64,000 nucleotides of DNA from Rhodospirillales bacterium (GTDB lineage Bacteria; Pseudomonadota; Alphaproteobacteria; Rhodospirillales; Casp-alpha2): assembly GCA_017640505.1 (NCBI GenBank), contig JAEPQO010000001.1:62001-126000 (forward strand). The letters run 5' to 3'. Position numbers and translations under genes: made by a program. How positions within the stretch are numbered: position 1 is the stretch's first letter; each line of letters begins with the position of its first letter. This document shows positions 63,943-64,000 of this stretch, piece after piece. The notes beneath the pieces were generated by a model, which searched no databases, was not told where the DNA came from, and saw nothing but the letters and a program-made list of their open reading frames with translations.

Positions 63943-64000
63943 CAAACTTACTGAACGCGAGCCGGCATTCGAATACATCGACATCCGTGACTATGCGCCT
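63905..64000 (+). pseudogene. Probable continuation of the SGNH-like protein in the +1 frame
   Basis: From 63905 the frame reads MANTLHVRNTLSDKLTE and PAFEYIDIRDYAP without a stop to the edge. Asp-rich FEYIDIRDYA resembles the C-terminal catalytic region of SGNH proteins. One extra T in the TTTT run at 63898-63901 would join it to the upstream frame. Confidence 0.5.

Overview
The window is GC-rich bacterial chromosome, densely packed with operons and free of tRNAs, rRNAs, insertion sequences or CRISPR arrays. Gene content points to an alphaproteobacterium of Rhodospirillales type: a ccoNOQP-ccoGHIS cbb3 oxidase locus under a FixK/FNR box, a NasS/NasT-controlled nitrate assimilation operon, CobN-type cobalamin synthesis, and a heptose (GmhA/HldE) envelope branch. 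This placement is inferred from gene families, not from a marker gene.

Region 1 (1-403) is the N-terminal part of an Sco1/SenC copper protein that runs off the left edge. Region 2 (521-23583) is a large cobalamin (B12) locus. cbiD and cobK are on the plus strand. One minus-strand operon runs cbiX-cobH-cobL-cobI-cbiG/cobJ-(RcnB/CigR-like)-cobM-(HdrD-like Fe-S protein). A second runs cobS-cobC-cobP-cobW-cobN-cobO-(SYLF lipoprotein)-cobQ. cbiB and cobT are on the plus strand. Many of these genes overlap by ATGA and are probably translationally coupled. The set mixes early-cobalt markers (CbiX, CbiD, CbiG) with the late-cobalt chelatase CobN. No CobG, CobZ, CobF, CobA, CobB or CobS/CobT chelatase subunit is visible here. 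Three passengers (RcnB/CigR-like, HdrD-like, SYLF) sit inside the operons.

Region 3 (23593-26151) holds two tandem paralogues with degenerate EAL domains. Region 4 (26396-31566) is an envelope-sugar operon: a UDP-glucuronate decarboxylase-like SDR, a two-domain oxidoreductase, gmhA and hldE. Region 5 (31573-34592) has a class A penicillin-binding protein, a NicO-type Ni/Co transporter with a His-rich loop, and a tiny zinc-ribbon protein. Region 6 (34652-42611) is the complete cbb3 oxidase structural and assembly locus, including small ccoS and ccoQ genes missing from the ORF track. Its promoter has a consensus FixK/FNR box centred at the class II position.

Region 7 (42821-45368) has a nitroreductase, a membrane endonuclease/exonuclease/phosphatase-family protein and an unrecognised helical protein. 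Region 8 (45418-57293) is nitrate assimilation: nasT-nasS, then a leader RNA with two ANTAR-type hexaloop hairpins and an intrinsic terminator, then nrtA-nrtB-nrtDC(fused)-nirB-nirD-nasA. NasS senses nitrate and releases NasT, which should bind the leader hairpins and allow read-through. Region 9 (57452-62637) is a TetR regulator divergent from an RND efflux adaptor and pump, with two related palindromic operators between them. Region 10 (62661-64000) follows a strong terminator, is visibly more AT-rich, and carries an SGNH-like envelope protein gene with a probable frameshift near 63898.
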